Shown piece after piece: positions 1 through 8,622 of a stretch of DNA of 64,000 nt; position 1 is the stretch's first letter; each line of letters opens with the position of its first letter. A program made the translations under genes and the position numbers. The stretch covers positions 1-64,000 of the forward strand of contig NZ_CP116888.1 in the NCBI RefSeq assembly GCF_028421645.1, in the 5' to 3' direction. The stretch is from Aneurinibacillus sp. Ricciae_BoGa-3 (GTDB lineage Bacteria > Bacillota > Bacilli > Aneurinibacillales > Aneurinibacillaceae). Below the pieces are notes generated by a model. That model did not search any database. It was not told where the DNA came from and was given only the letters and a program-made list of their open reading frames with translations.

Positions 1-273
1 ATGAAGGATTTCACCACAAATGAGCTTGTAGATATACTGCAAACCTATCATTCTGCGGAAAATGAAGGTGTTGGTTCTTGTAATCCAAACTTTGATGAAG
101 AACCCATATTTAGCCAAAATTGAAGCGAACTGCAACGACGTGGACATAACAATAAATGCGGATATTGTAAGGAATATTTATATGAGAACAAAGAACACCC
201 CACTCTCGGAGACATCCGTTTTTGTTTTGGTCGTTGTAAAGAGCTTTATATAACGCATCATTTAAACAAATAA
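1..273 (+). pseudogene. small Cys-rich protein gene with in-frame TGA
   Basis: One reading frame runs from ATG at position 1 to TAA at 271-273 and is interrupted only by TGA at 121-123. The second half encodes a CxxC (KCGYC) and, about 17 residues later, a CxxxC (CFGRC), a plausible small zinc-binding fold. A rho-independent terminator follows directly, which supports one original unit of about 90 codons. The 5' context lies outside the window, so the true start is unknown. Function not recognised. Readthrough of TGA is possible but untested; a nonsense mutation is simpler. Confidence 0.4.
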
Positions 274-283
274 TGAAGCAATC

Positions 284-319
284 AACCACTCTTTCAAAGC
301 CTTTAGAGTGGTTTTTGTT
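284..319 (+). terminator. rho-independent terminator
   Basis: Inverted repeat AACCACTCT / AGAGTGGTT (284-292 and 305-313) followed by TTTGTTG, just after the Cys-rich reading frame. Confidence 0.7.
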
Positions 320-489
320 GTCCTTTGTTTGTCGATTTTTGTCGAAAATCGTCTTTTTCGGAATAAATACCAATATATCCCAAATAGTGTTTTTAGTTGG
401 CTTGTGTTTTTAAAATACATCTATTTATCCTTATTCCAAACTGATATAATAAAACGAAAATTTACATTCTAAAGAACTACTTATGCTCT

Positions 490-694
490 ATGAATTTAGA
501 TGATTTGAGAAAGTTAATTGAACCCTATTCTTCTTAAAGTTGCAACGAAACAACTTAAGAAATACTATCCCCTTACAATTAAACGTGCAACGAAAACGAT
601 TGAGGAATGGGCAAATTATTTAAACATACCCCTCCCTAATTTTAAAAAAAGTATTGCAACTCTTTCTAAGCCTGATACAATCAAGAGAAAATAA
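490..694 (+). pseudogene. degenerate single-repeat HTH-like gene
   Basis: ATG at 490 opens a 15-codon frame that stops at 535-537. A +1 frame continues to TAA at 692-694 and encodes LTIKRATKTIEEWANYLNIP. That segment closely matches the repeat unit (LTIKGETKTLIEWAE...) of the tandem-repeat protein at 3116-4345. It appears to be a small gene with one repeat copy broken by a single frameshift near 530. It ends 22 bp before the next gene. Confidence 0.4.
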
Positions 695-715
695 TGGATA
701 AATGAGGTATTTTTT

Positions 716-1324
716 ATGTTAGGTAACAGATTGAAAGAAGTACGTACCCGTAAAAATTTGTCTCAAGAAAAAATTGCCGAAATTCTAATCTGCTCAACAG
801 AAATGTACGTTAAATTAGAATTAAGTCAAGAGCAACTTGATTTAAACACATTAATCAAACTAGCTGATTTTTATGATGTGTCCATAGATTACTTACTAGA
901 ACGAACGGACGAATCTTCATCAGAAAATTCTATAGAGAAGTTTGTAACCCTCCTTCCTATTGTTGAGGAAATATATCGAACTGAGGAAGATGAGATTACC
1001 AGGATAACAGGTCATGAAAGTGGTTTGATTACACAAGATGATACCCACCAATTTTGGTTCAAGGTCAGCGATAATAAGATGGCTTCAGATGGAATCATAG
1101 AAGATGATTTAGTATTAATTGAAACAACTAAACATGTTAAAAATGGTGAATTGTCACTTGTGGCTATTGGCAATGAAAATGCCATGCTATTTCGGGTTTA
1201 TTATCATCACGAAAATATCGTATTGGCAACTTCTAATTCAACACGTTTAATAACATCAGATAACAAAAAATCCTTCCATGTGATAGGTAAAGCAAAGCAG
1301 ATTAAAAGAGCGTTAAATCAGTGA
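716..1324 (+). CDS. XRE-family repressor with inactive S24/LexA-like domain
   Basis: Residues 1-62 form a Cro/CI-type helix-turn-helix that ends in the usual DVSIDYLLERTDE tail. Residues about 105-202 align with the LexA/CI peptidase fold (FKVSDNKMASDGIIEDDLVL, then VKNGELSLVAIG, and a C-terminal VIGKAKQIKR). In cleavable family members the first motif is GDSM and a catalytic lysine follows the second. Here the serine position is Lys (DNKM) and the lysine position is Phe (AMLFRVY), so self-cleavage is not expected. The GAGG ribosome site is 9 bp upstream of ATG. Likely a DNA-binding regulator with the S24 fold kept for dimerisation; its operator is unknown. Confidence 0.8.
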   Translation: MLGNRLKEVRTRKNLSQEKIAEILICSTEMYVKLELSQEQLDLNTLIKLADFYDVSIDYLLERTDESSSENSIEKFVTLLPIVEEIYRTEEDEITRITGHESGLITQDDTHQFWFKVSDNKMASDGIIEDDLVLIETTKHVKNGELSLVAIGNENAMLFRVYYHHENIVLATSNSTRLITSDNKKSFHVIGKAKQIKRALNQ

Positions 1325-1460
1325 GGAATATCCTCCCTCTCCATCGCTAGAATAATTGACCCACTTCATATTGTGTTAATTTTGTAAAAGATAATTTTCA
1401 ATATCGATAAGGTGTGGTATATTTTTTTGTACATAAAATACGTAAAGGTGGTAACATGTT

Positions 1461-1871
1461 ATGACCTATATTCAACAATTTACACCCGATTATCTTAGGT
1501 TTTCGATTGCATTTTCACAGTTTAAGGAAATTGCAGAAGACATTATTTTTCAACTGATTCAAAAGAACGTTGAAGTTTCTGTCGGTGCAGATGAAGAAAT
1601 AGAACTACTAAATGGTAACCAAGATGCGACCATCCGTGTCTTAATAAATATTGAGGACACAAAGAACCTATCGGATGATGAGGTTCAAACCTTGATTGCT
1701 AACGGTTTAAATTTTGACGCACCTTATAATAATGCGGAAACCGTGTTGAGTAAAATTTTCGGGTCGGATTACCGAGTAACTGCGATAGAGACGGATGAAA
1801 CATTACTGGACGATAAATATATTTTTCTGGATTCGTCCTATGAAGATTATCAACGATTGTTGAAGGGATAA
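1461..1871 (+). CDS. hypothetical acidic protein, 136 aa
   Basis: Not recognised. A soluble, acidic protein with no signal peptide or Cys motif and a predicted mix of helix and strand. AAAGGTGG lies before the ATG at 1461; the ATG at 1456 is out of frame. The gene is monocistronic, preceded by an AT-rich stretch and followed by a strong terminator. Confidence rests on the ribosome site, the terminator and codon use. Confidence 0.7.
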   Translation: MTYIQQFTPDYLRFSIAFSQFKEIAEDIIFQLIQKNVEVSVGADEEIELLNGNQDATIRVLINIEDTKNLSDDEVQTLIANGLNFDAPYNNAETVLSKIFGSDYRVTAIETDETLLDDKYIFLDSSYEDYQRLLKG

Positions 1872-1896
1872 AACCTACTCCCTGCTGATAAATACG

Positions 1897-1929
1897 AAAG
1901 AGGCGTAGAAAATTCTACACCTCTTTTTT
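1897..1929 (+). terminator. rho-independent terminator
   Basis: Stem AAGAGGCGTAGA / TCTACACCTCTT with a TTTTTT tail, right after the 136-aa gene. Confidence 0.8.
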
Positions 1930-1981
1930 GTGGTGATTATATAGTAGCCCATTCTATTATCTTAAGGTGGAAGTTTTTAGC

Positions 1982-2077
1982 ATGATGCAAATAATTTTAC
2001 TCGTTTCGATTGGGTATTCAATAAAAGTAAGCGACTCGTTTGATTATCAGAGAACTTCCTTCAAAATGTATAACTGA
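1982..2077 (+). CDS. possible 31-aa peptide
   Basis: ATG at 1982 is preceded by AAGGTGG about 10 bp upstream. The peptide begins MMQIILLVSIGYSIK, a hydrophobic start followed by a polar tail. No homology recognised. Short length makes this a weak call; only the ribosome site supports it. Confidence 0.3.
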   Translation: MMQIILLVSIGYSIKVSDSFDYQRTSFKMYN

Positions 2078-2167
2078 ATAATTTACAGAGATACCAAGTA
2101 TAATAAAAAATCTTACAATTCAAATGGAATACGTAGGTATTTATTTTTATAGGTGGTGAATGTTTTA

Positions 2168-2356
2168 ATGTATGTCATTGTTTCTTCTTTAGCAATATTG
2201 ACTTTGCTTTTAGTTTTCACTGATTATCACTTACCTAAATTGATTAGCAACAATAACGAAAGAAAAGTTATGCACAAGATGTTCTATACTGCCGAATTTC
2301 TTTCGATACTTGCATTGGTTTTCTGTGTTTTGAAAATCTACGGTGTGTTGCCTTAA
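2168..2356 (+). CDS. small membrane protein, two TM segments
   Basis: 62 residues with hydrophobic segments at about 2-18 and 43-60, separated by a short polar loop containing SNNNERK. ATG at 2168 is chosen because AGGTGGTG (2151-2158) lies 9 bp upstream; the same frame also opens with GTG codons inside that ribosome site at 2153, which are too close. Function not recognised. Small two-TM proteins of this kind are common on Bacillales plasmids and phages, some as holin- or immunity-like proteins, but nothing here decides that. Confidence 0.6.
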   Translation: MYVIVSSLAILTLLLVFTDYHLPKLISNNNERKVMHKMFYTAEFLSILALVFCVLKIYGVLP

Positions 2357-2458
2357 GTAAGCGGTTCCTTTTGTTTTTCTTATATGTCATTGGAATTTAT
2401 TTTTGGAACTTTCCTTGTTTATTCCAAGACATAAAAAACAGAAGGAGGTGAAATTTTG

Positions 2459-2659
2459 ATGAATATCATCAAAGCATTCGCCAAGCTATATGACAAGCTC
2501 CCTGATGCTACACTCTTTGGAGCGTAAATGTTGGGTGTGTTCGAATACTCCAAAGGGAAGTATGACGAACGTCATCTGCTTTGGCACATAGGGGCTGTTA
2601 CCCTAAGTGTTGTGTTGCTGGAGTGCATTAAAGCATTCAGAAACAGAAAGAGAAAATAA
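2459..2659 (+). pseudogene. small membrane-associated protein split by in-frame TAA
   Basis: A perfect ribosome site (AAGGAGGTG) precedes ATG 2459, and a frame encodes a 22-aa amphipathic start (MNIIKAFAKLYDKLPDATLF). TAA at 2525-2527 is followed directly in the same frame by ATG and 43 further residues, including one hydrophobic segment (IGAVTLSVVLLECI) and a basic tail. Without the stop it would be one 66-residue protein. It could also be two coupled peptides with a shared TAA-ATG junction. Function not recognised. Confidence 0.4.
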
Positions 2660-2936
2660 TCTCTTTTTGTTACATATTCTGTTAAACCCGATTACCTTAA
2701 TTTGTGCTCAAATCTGTAGTGTAATAAAAGTGATATCTATCCCCCACTCTCTATCTCCTTCACATTGTCAAATGTTTCTTTCTTGTGGTTCGAAACCCAA
2801 ATTCATGTTCGAAACAGATTTCTTTTAATGTCAACACCATCTTCGTTAAGGCTCTTCACTTATATCTCCATTCCTTTTTGGCAAAACTGGTAGTATCATC
2901 TATTCATTTTCAATTTATACCAAAGGAGTGGTTGCT

Positions 2937-3119
2937 ATGGTGCTTGAGGAGATGGATAAAGTTCGTGAAAAGATTAAAATATTGACACAAAAACTTCCAA
3001 CGGCTGGTTCCTTCCATGCACAATATATCTCTTTATTACTGGAGAAAAGAAAAGAACAAAAACGCCTGTATCGTGGTATCATACGTCTTATTTTTCTTAT
3101 TATAAAGACTATCCATTGA
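2937..3119 (+). CDS. 5' part of frameshifted HTH-repeat gene
   Basis: 60 codons from ATG 2937 with AAAGGAG 9 bp upstream. The product starts as a coiled-coil-like segment (EEMDKVREKIKILTQKL). Its stop codon overlaps the opening TTG of the long frame that follows. The long frame stays coding-like upstream of that TTG back to about 3062 (PVSWYHTSYFSYYKDYP), so the two frames probably belong to one gene that shifted by one base in the A-rich run at 3048-3062. Alternatively this is a separate small gene with translational coupling. Confidence 0.45.
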   Translation: MVLEEMDKVREKIKILTQKLPTAGSFHAQYISLLLEKRKEQKRLYRGIIRLIFLIIKTIH

Positions 3120-4345
3120 CCGTTCCCGAAGAGTATCAGAACCACATAAGCTTTTCAATGGAATTCCCACCTCTTCCCCATGACTCGTTCTCGCAACAAG
3201 CGGATATGTATTTTGTGCTAACTTATACCACCATTCAAAAAATTTATCAATGGTATATTCCATTAGAAACAACGAACATGGATTTGTTTTTTCTCGGTAC
3301 ATTTCCCTATCAAAATATAAACAAGGTCATGGAATGGATACATGGATACCTTGTGACATTTAGTTTGTCCAGGGGAAAAGAAAACCAGGTCACGCTGAAT
3401 ATTAATTATTCTCGGCGTCGTTTAAATTCTGAGAGTGCTTTTGTTTTATATCAGTTGGAAAATATTCTGATAGAATATTTTGTTACCATTAACCAAAAAC
3501 GTTACCAAGATGCCAAGCTTCCTTTTCAGGTATTTCCATCGCTTTCGTCTATCTTAGAACAACGACAACATCATCCGTATGCTTCAGGTTCCCTGAATCC
3601 ATCCAATCGCAATGACGTATCTTTACGTCCCATTACCATACATGGAATCACAAAACCATTGTACCAATGGGCGGAAGAAACAAATGTACCATTTCCAACT
3701 GTTTTAGAACGTTTTAGAAGGGGTTGGACTGATGAAGCTGTATTTGATTATCCAAAGCTACCAGAACGAACTAAGAAATCTGTTTCTTCTCTCACGATTA
3801 AGGGTGAGACCAAAACGATTATAGAATGGGCATCCTTTTTAAAGATAACCGTTAGCGGTTTAAAGAATCGTTTAAAAGCAAACTGGACAGAAGAAGAGCT
3901 TCTTCTTCCCTGTAGCTCCCAAAGCAAGATTAAAAGCTTAACCATAAAAGGAGAAACTAAGACCCTTATCGAATGGGCTGAAATTATCGGTATTGGTAGT
4001 CCAGCATTATTAATTAGAATTAAAAAAGGATGGATGGAAGATGAACTTCTTGTCCCACCTTATTCGAAACAACTGTTGACCATTCACGGACAAACTGGCA
4101 TTTCCCGTTTGGCATTACAGTATAGAATTAAGCAGGGTTGTAATGATGATGAACTTTTGTTACCATCCCGTACGCAAAGAAAAATGTTGACCGTAAAAGG
4201 ACAAGTCAAACCACTTATTGAATGGGCAGAAGAAATGGGTATTTCCCTACACACGTTACATGCTAGAATAAAACGAGGGTGGATGGAAGACGAACTATTC
4301 CTTCCCCCTTCTGTGAATAGAAAAAGGCAAACGTTAAAACGGTGA
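3116..4345 (+). CDS. tandem HTH-like repeat protein
   Basis: The first 170 residues are not recognised. The rest consists of five tandem units of about 40 residues with consensus LTIKGETKTLIEWAE..GI....L..RIK.GW.EDELLLPP. Such KTLxEWA...LxxRxxxGW units occur as small DNA-recognition modules in phage and homing-endonuclease proteins; here there is no nuclease domain. The fourth unit has an internal in-frame loss of about 10 residues (LTIHGQTG-ISRLALQYRI). No ribosome site fits TTG 3116, and the frame reads as coding upstream to about 3062, so the true N-terminus probably lies in the preceding frame. Inference: a DNA-binding protein. A strong terminator follows. Confidence 0.65.
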   Translation: MTVPEEYQNHISFSMEFPPLPHDSFSQQADMYFVLTYTTIQKIYQWYIPLETTNMDLFFLGTFPYQNINKVMEWIHGYLVTFSLSRGKENQVTLNINYSRRRLNSESAFVLYQLENILIEYFVTINQKRYQDAKLPFQVFPSLSSILEQRQHHPYASGSLNPSNRNDVSLRPITIHGITKPLYQWAEETNVPFPTVLERFRRGWTDEAVFDYPKLPERTKKSVSSLTIKGETKTIIEWASFLKITVSGLKNRLKANWTEEELLLPCSSQSKIKSLTIKGETKTLIEWAEIIGIGSPALLIRIKKGWMEDELLVPPYSKQLLTIHGQTGISRLALQYRIKQGCNDDELLLPSRTQRKMLTVKGQVKPLIEWAEEMGISLHTLHARIKRGWMEDELFLPPSVNRKRQTLKR

Positions 4346-4368
4346 AAATGCACGCTTATGTATTTGAA

Positions 4369-4411
4369 AAAAATCCCCCACTTCAACTTTTAGCGAGTGG
4401 GGGATTTTTTT
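4369..4411 (+). terminator. strong terminator, possibly bidirectional
   Basis: Inverted repeat AATCCCCCAC / GTGGGGGATT flanked by A-run and T-run, between the HTH-repeat gene and the convergent ligase gene. Confidence 0.8.
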
Positions 4412-4465
4412 CAATTGTTAGGAAAGAGGCGATGAATTTTTTATCACTTCTTTTTTTTGTTGTCA

Positions 4466-5374
4466 TTATATAGCCCATTTGCAATCTTCCGCTTTTTTAT
4501 CAAAATTAAATCCTTTAAATGATACAATCCGCAAATGGTGATTATCCGTTCTCTCTAGATATTGAACCCTACAGCAAAGGACAGGTTCTATCCATTTTAC
4601 TCCCCTATCCTCTTTCACTACCATATCTTTTGCGATTTTACGAAAGGCTTGTTTCTCTTCGGGTTTGAAACCAAACTCCACGCTTGCAATAGCCTTATTT
4701 TTTACAGTCTTAAATTGACACCCAACAATCATGGTAAAGGGATTCTCTTTATAGCCAAGGATAACCGTATCCATGAACTTGTAGAACTTATACTTTATCC
4801 AATCTTCCGACCTTTTATCTATCTGATATGTCGAATTTATCTTCTTTCCAACTATGCCTTCCATCCCCTTCTGTTTGGTTAAATCAAAGAGTTGTTTTCC
4901 ACTACCCATAACAGATGGCGTGGTTATGAGGACATCGGATGGTTCAATAATCGATTGAAGTCGCTGTCTCCTAAACATTAAGGACTCACCTATATGGGGC
5001 TTATCTGTTGCTAATACATCAAATGCAACAAAGGTAATAGGTTGGGTGTGCATTGCTCTTTGAATTTTTACGGGATTCGAAAGTCTCCCCCGATACGCAA
5101 AGTCATCGAAGTTCGACACACCATCCCGCAATACAACGCCCTCGCAGTCCAAGATAGCGGTGTGTGCCTTTATATGATGGATTGCTTCCTGTAATTCAGG
5201 CAGTTTGTTTGAAATTACATTTCCGTGCCTGGTATACGCCTCTATGCGGTCTCCCTGCTTATGAATAAGTAATCTCCACCCATCCCATTTAATATCAAAC
5301 AGCGTATTATCATCATCCACGACTTCTTTTTCTCCCATTGTAAGAAGCATGGGCTTAATCGGTTCGAATAACAA
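4466..5374 (-). CDS. ATP-dependent DNA ligase (YoqV/LigB-like)
   Basis: Seals nicks in duplex DNA with ATP through a covalent lysyl-AMP intermediate. Nucleotidyltransferase motifs are visible: motif I DIKWDGWR with catalytic Lys29, motif III-like DCEGVVL, motif IV EGIVGKK and motif V WIKYK. A C-terminal OB-fold-sized region (about 210-302) ends the protein. At 302 aa it has the size of single-domain LigD-type and SPbeta YoqV ligases and lacks the BRCT domain of NAD ligases. TTG at 5374 is chosen because GGAGG sits 8 bp upstream and MLFEPIKPMLLT is the family's usual start; an in-frame ATG at 5461 has no ribosome site. Likely serves repair or replication of this element. Confidence 0.88.
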   Translation of the reverse strand: MLFEPIKPMLLTMGEKEVVDDDNTLFDIKWDGWRLLIHKQGDRIEAYTRHGNVISNKLPELQEAIHHIKAHTAILDCEGVVLRDGVSNFDDFAYRGRLSNPVKIQRAMHTQPITFVAFDVLATDKPHIGESLMFRRQRLQSIIEPSDVLITTPSVMGSGKQLFDLTKQKGMEGIVGKKINSTYQIDKRSEDWIKYKFYKFMDTVILGYKENPFTMIVGCQFKTVKNKAIASVEFGFKPEEKQAFRKIAKDMVVKEDRGVKWIEPVLCCRVQYLERTDNHHLRIVSFKGFNFDKKAEDCKWAI

Positions 5375-5471
5375 TTGCAACACCTCCACTCTATTATCCC
5401 ATGAACAAATCAAATGAGATATAGGATGTGTTTGGTAGGACAACATAAAGCAAAACAACAAACAATATTCA

Positions 5472-5508
5472 TTGTAAAGTAAACATGAAAAACATATACT
5501 ATAGTCAA
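5472..5508 (+). promoter_or_regulatory. promoter with ACTATAGTCAA operator-like motif, gene A
   Basis: TTGTAA (5472-5477), exactly 17 bp, then TATACT (5495-5500), running directly into ATAGTCAA. The near-palindrome overlaps the -10 element and expected start site, as at the two paralogous genes downstream. Confidence 0.6.
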
Positions 5509-5546
5509 TTAATTAATCAAATAAACTATTAAACGGAGGTTTTCTT

Positions 5547-7940
5547 TTGAAAAATAAAAATAAAAAACGAACAAAACATGCATTAAAAGTATTGATAGGT
5601 ACTTCGATTATTGCTTCTACCCTTCTATCAGGACAGGCATTTGCATCCATTACAAACAGCCTTATTGAAAAAAATCACTTTGGTGGAGATGCAACCGTTC
5701 AAGTATCCACTCCAGTAGCTCCAAACGTATTAAATGATGCGAAAACGCAAAATCAAAAAGTGATGGTTCCATTAGTAAAAAGCGTTACACCTGCTATTGG
5801 AGCAACCGTTGTACGACCTGATGCCAATGTGGTCATTCAGCTTGACCCTACTTCCAAAGAATATCATTTGGCATTGGCAATGCTTAAAAATGGATTCGTG
5901 GAAGCCTATGTTCTGGACGGAAAATCCGTTACGCAACTTCCGCAAGCCGATATCCAATTTGACTCCACTACCAATCAAGTCATCCTTTCGCATGATGTAC
6001 TGAAACGATACACCGAACAATCCATCGTGTTGACTGCAGGACAAAATGATTTACAAAAAGATATTCAAGATAAATTGGATAAAGCCAATGTTAAATTCGC
6101 CCTGCCTCAAATGGATGTCGTGACTGCAGTAGATGATACGGCACAAGCTATAACCCTCTTAAATGGCGGCGTTATCTCTTATGCCAATTTTGATAAAGAA
6201 GCAAAAGGACTGCAGTGGCAAGGTCAACACGAAGTTTGGCAACATGGAGACAATGAAAGTAATTTAGAGAAAGCAAAAAATACCTTGAAGCTTTCGAACC
6301 TCTTCAAAGTGGGTAACGTGGTTTACACCAAAGTCAACCCATTGGATAACCAAAACCACATCGTGATGAAAAACCCAATGGCAATTTCAAGTTTATTCAC
6401 AACGGGTTCCGCTGTTGGCGAAGCGACACACGTCGCATCTAGTCTCGACAATGCATCCGTGAAAGTGACCGATGGTGGAAAACTAAATGTGAACGCCACC
6501 GATGATTATGGCGACCCTGCTACGAACGCCACTGTAACGGTTACAGGTCAAGGTACTGGCAACGCTAAACTCGCTTCGTCATTTACCACACCACACGCTA
6601 TTACGATGACCAATGGTACAGCAAGTGTACCACTTGTTGACCATACGGCTGAAAAAGTGACTCTCACTTTTGCTTTGCAAGATAACACGTTTAAAGATGC
6701 AGTAGATAATCAATCAGGTAACGTGGTAGAAAACTTCCTTCCTGGTCAAACGGCGCAATTAAAATATACAAACCCCTCTAAATTTGTCGTGGGTACAACA
6801 GCTTCTATTAAAGGCGTTGCAGAAGACATCTATGGCAACACCGTGGCAGATGGCACACAAGTCAATATAGCCGCACAAAGAGGCACGATTGCCCATGCAA
6901 CACCGACAACCAACGGTGATTTCTCTTTTGACTACCAAGCTTCAACCAAATCAGGAGCTGATGCCTTAACCCTGACAGGAGCCGACTCAGGCTATAAGAC
7001 AACCGATAGCATCAACGTTGCCCCTGGACAAACCGCTCAAATTCAAGTGACAAATCCACAAAACATTATAGCTGGACAAACGGCTACATTCAAAGGTATG
7101 GCAAAAGATTCGTATGGAAACACAGTGATGGATGGTACGCAAATGAATGAAACCGTACAAAACGGTACAATTTCAAATGCTTCCAAATCAGCTAATGGAG
7201 CTTTTACCTTTGACGTTCAATCGACAAAAGCGGGAGCTAATTCTGTGAAGGTTTCAGGAGCCGATTCTGGCTTTACTATTAATGATGGTTTCACCGTCGT
7301 TCATGATGCCACTAGCAAAGCTTCTATTAACTTACCAAGCAATCTAAAAGTTGGTCAGAATGTTACGGTATCTGGCGCAATTACTGATAAATATGGAAAT
7401 CCAGTAAATAATCAATCGATTGTGTTTGGTGGAGCGTTAACAGGAACGTTAACAAGTGATGCAAACGGTTCGTATTTAGGTAGTGTAAAAGTCGCAAGTA
7501 GTGGTTCCGTTTCAGCAAGTGTAGGTGGAAAAGCTGTATCTCTTGCTAATGCAAGTGGAGCACCAATTACCAGTATCAGTGCCACAGCCGCTACTCAAAC
7601 TTATACATGGTATCCTTACAACACATATTGGATGGGTACGATGGGTTATCAGGCAAAATTCGATATCATGTATTACCAAGCTCCACTTGGTGACTTGACG
7701 TTCGAGCTTGTTCATGGTGGATTTGATTTTCCTTCCAACTTTTCTGTAAGCGTGTCTGATAGTGTGGGACACACCATTAAAGTGTTAAATCCGACTGTTT
7801 GGGCAAATACACGAACTTTTCATTTAACCAAATCAGATTTACTAAATGCGGGTTTGAAAGATATTCGGTATTTTATCTATACTGGACAGTCGTATGTGAA
7901 TGAACAGGTTGGTATTACGAACGTAACCTTAATATATTAA
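5547..7940 (+). CDS. exported Ig-repeat surface protein, paralog A
   Basis: 797 aa. Lysine-rich signal peptide with cleavage expected after AFA (residue 33). Residues about 75-170 look like a bacterial Ig-like domain (SVTPAIGATVVRPDANVVI). From about 305 come four Big-type units marked by V.DKYGNPVADGTQV and a tail ADSGY.T.DS. The last 110 residues form a distinct domain shared with paralogs B and C but strongly diverged. No LPxTG, SLH or cell-wall-binding repeat is visible, so attachment is unknown. TTG start 8 bp after GGAGG; B and C also start with TTG. Likely secreted and involved in adhesion or cell-surface structure. Confidence 0.85.
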   Translation: MKNKNKKRTKHALKVLIGTSIIASTLLSGQAFASITNSLIEKNHFGGDATVQVSTPVAPNVLNDAKTQNQKVMVPLVKSVTPAIGATVVRPDANVVIQLDPTSKEYHLALAMLKNGFVEAYVLDGKSVTQLPQADIQFDSTTNQVILSHDVLKRYTEQSIVLTAGQNDLQKDIQDKLDKANVKFALPQMDVVTAVDDTAQAITLLNGGVISYANFDKEAKGLQWQGQHEVWQHGDNESNLEKAKNTLKLSNLFKVGNVVYTKVNPLDNQNHIVMKNPMAISSLFTTGSAVGEATHVASSLDNASVKVTDGGKLNVNATDDYGDPATNATVTVTGQGTGNAKLASSFTTPHAITMTNGTASVPLVDHTAEKVTLTFALQDNTFKDAVDNQSGNVVENFLPGQTAQLKYTNPSKFVVGTTASIKGVAEDIYGNTVADGTQVNIAAQRGTIAHATPTTNGDFSFDYQASTKSGADALTLTGADSGYKTTDSINVAPGQTAQIQVTNPQNIIAGQTATFKGMAKDSYGNTVMDGTQMNETVQNGTISNASKSANGAFTFDVQSTKAGANSVKVSGADSGFTINDGFTVVHDATSKASINLPSNLKVGQNVTVSGAITDKYGNPVNNQSIVFGGALTGTLTSDANGSYLGSVKVASSGSVSASVGGKAVSLANASGAPITSISATAATQTYTWYPYNTYWMGTMGYQAKFDIMYYQAPLGDLTFELVHGGFDFPSNFSVSVSDSVGHTIKVLNPTVWANTRTFHLTKSDLLNAGLKDIRYFIYTGQSYVNEQVGITNVTLIY

Positions 7941-7948
7941 AATTTTAT

Positions 7949-7983
7949 AAAAAAGCATCTCTTATTCGGAGAGATGCTTTTTT
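7949..7983 (+). terminator. rho-independent terminator of gene A
   Basis: AAAAAGCATCTCT / AGAGATGCTTTTTT hairpin with U-run, right after the stop codon. The stem is nearly identical to that after gene C. Confidence 0.85.
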
Positions 7984-8081
7984 ATATGCTCGTATAGGAT
8001 GTATGTTCATTTATCGCACAAAAATATGTTTATTTTACGAACAAATCATGGTGATATTTTGATATGAATGGGGTGAAGAAT

Positions 8082-8297
8082 ATGGATTTCCAAACAAGAC
8101 TAAAGCAATTGCGGGAATCAAGAGGGATTTCACAGGAGGCTCTTGCCGATAAATTGAACATTCCACGAACCTCGATTACGCATTACGAAAAAAGTGACAG
8201 TTCTCGACTTCCTAGACATGATAGAATCGAAAAGATAGCTGAGTTTTTCGTGGTGTCGCTGGACTATTTACTGACAGGTAAAACGGATGCTATATAA
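8082..8297 (+). CDS. small Cro/CI-family repressor
   Basis: 71 residues: a single XRE helix-turn-helix (QTRLKQLRESRGISQEALA, NIPRTSITHYEK) ending in VVSLDYLLTGKTD. ATG 8082 is chosen for GGGGTGA five bases upstream; an ATG at 8064 lacks a ribosome site. It lies between surface genes A and B, so it is a candidate regulator of the cluster. The next frame overlaps its end and reads like the missing C-terminal half of a longer repressor, so the gene may be truncated by a frameshift. Confidence 0.8.
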   Translation: MDFQTRLKQLRESRGISQEALADKLNIPRTSITHYEKSDSSRLPRHDRIEKIAEFFVVSLDYLLTGKTDAI

Positions 8298-8469
8298 CGA
8301 AATTCCTAAAGAACTAGATAAAAGTTTAGAAAGAATCATCGAGATATATGGGGAAATGCCCACAGAGGGAAAATACGCATTGTTAAAATACGCTGAATTA
8401 CAAGTTGAACTAATAGAACGAATTCAAATAGTTGAGCCGCTCATATTGAACGGCTCTTTTTTATATTAA
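8287..8469 (+). CDS. helical protein, probably detached repressor C-terminus
   Basis: 60 codons overlapping the repressor by 11 bp in another frame. The product (NEIPKELDKSLERIIEIYGE) is helical and resembles the region that follows an XRE domain in 110-130-aa repressors. It has no ribosome site of its own. Its last codons lie inside the terminator hairpin, so the final residues are probably not native. Best read as the 3' half of a frameshifted repressor gene, or as a translationally coupled partner. Confidence 0.4.
   Translation: MLYNEIPKELDKSLERIIEIYGEMPTEGKYALLKYAELQVELIERIQIVEPLILNGSFLY
8434..8463 (+). terminator. rho-independent terminator
   Basis: GAGCCG / CGGCTC stem with TTTTTT, ending the repressor transcript. 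Confidence 0.75.
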
Positions 8470-8518
8470 GAATTCAATTTCCTATTTGCCCACATAGAAG
8501 ACTGCGAACATCATTGCA

Positions 8519-8555
8519 TTGTCAAATCGCAAATTATAGTTTAGATTATAGTCAA
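8519..8555 (+). promoter_or_regulatory. promoter with GATTATAGTCAA motif, gene B
   Basis: TTGTCA (8519-8524), 17 bp, TAGATT (8542-8547), then ATAGTCAA. Same architecture as genes A and C, kept although gene B is broken. Confidence 0.55.
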
Positions 8556-8622
8556 TAATTTTATAGGCATACTGTTTTAAATCTATAATAACTACGAAAT
8601 TTAATGAACAGGAGGTTTTGTT

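Noticed and set aside
110..373. Minus-strand 87-codon frame opposite the first small gene
   Set aside because: It runs antisense through the Cys-rich frame and its terminator, has no ribosome site and no coding-like composition.
3048..3062. Programmed -1 frameshift site
   Set aside because: The A-rich run lacks a proper X_XXY_YYZ heptamer in the zero frame and no stimulatory hairpin is evident; an indel is more likely.
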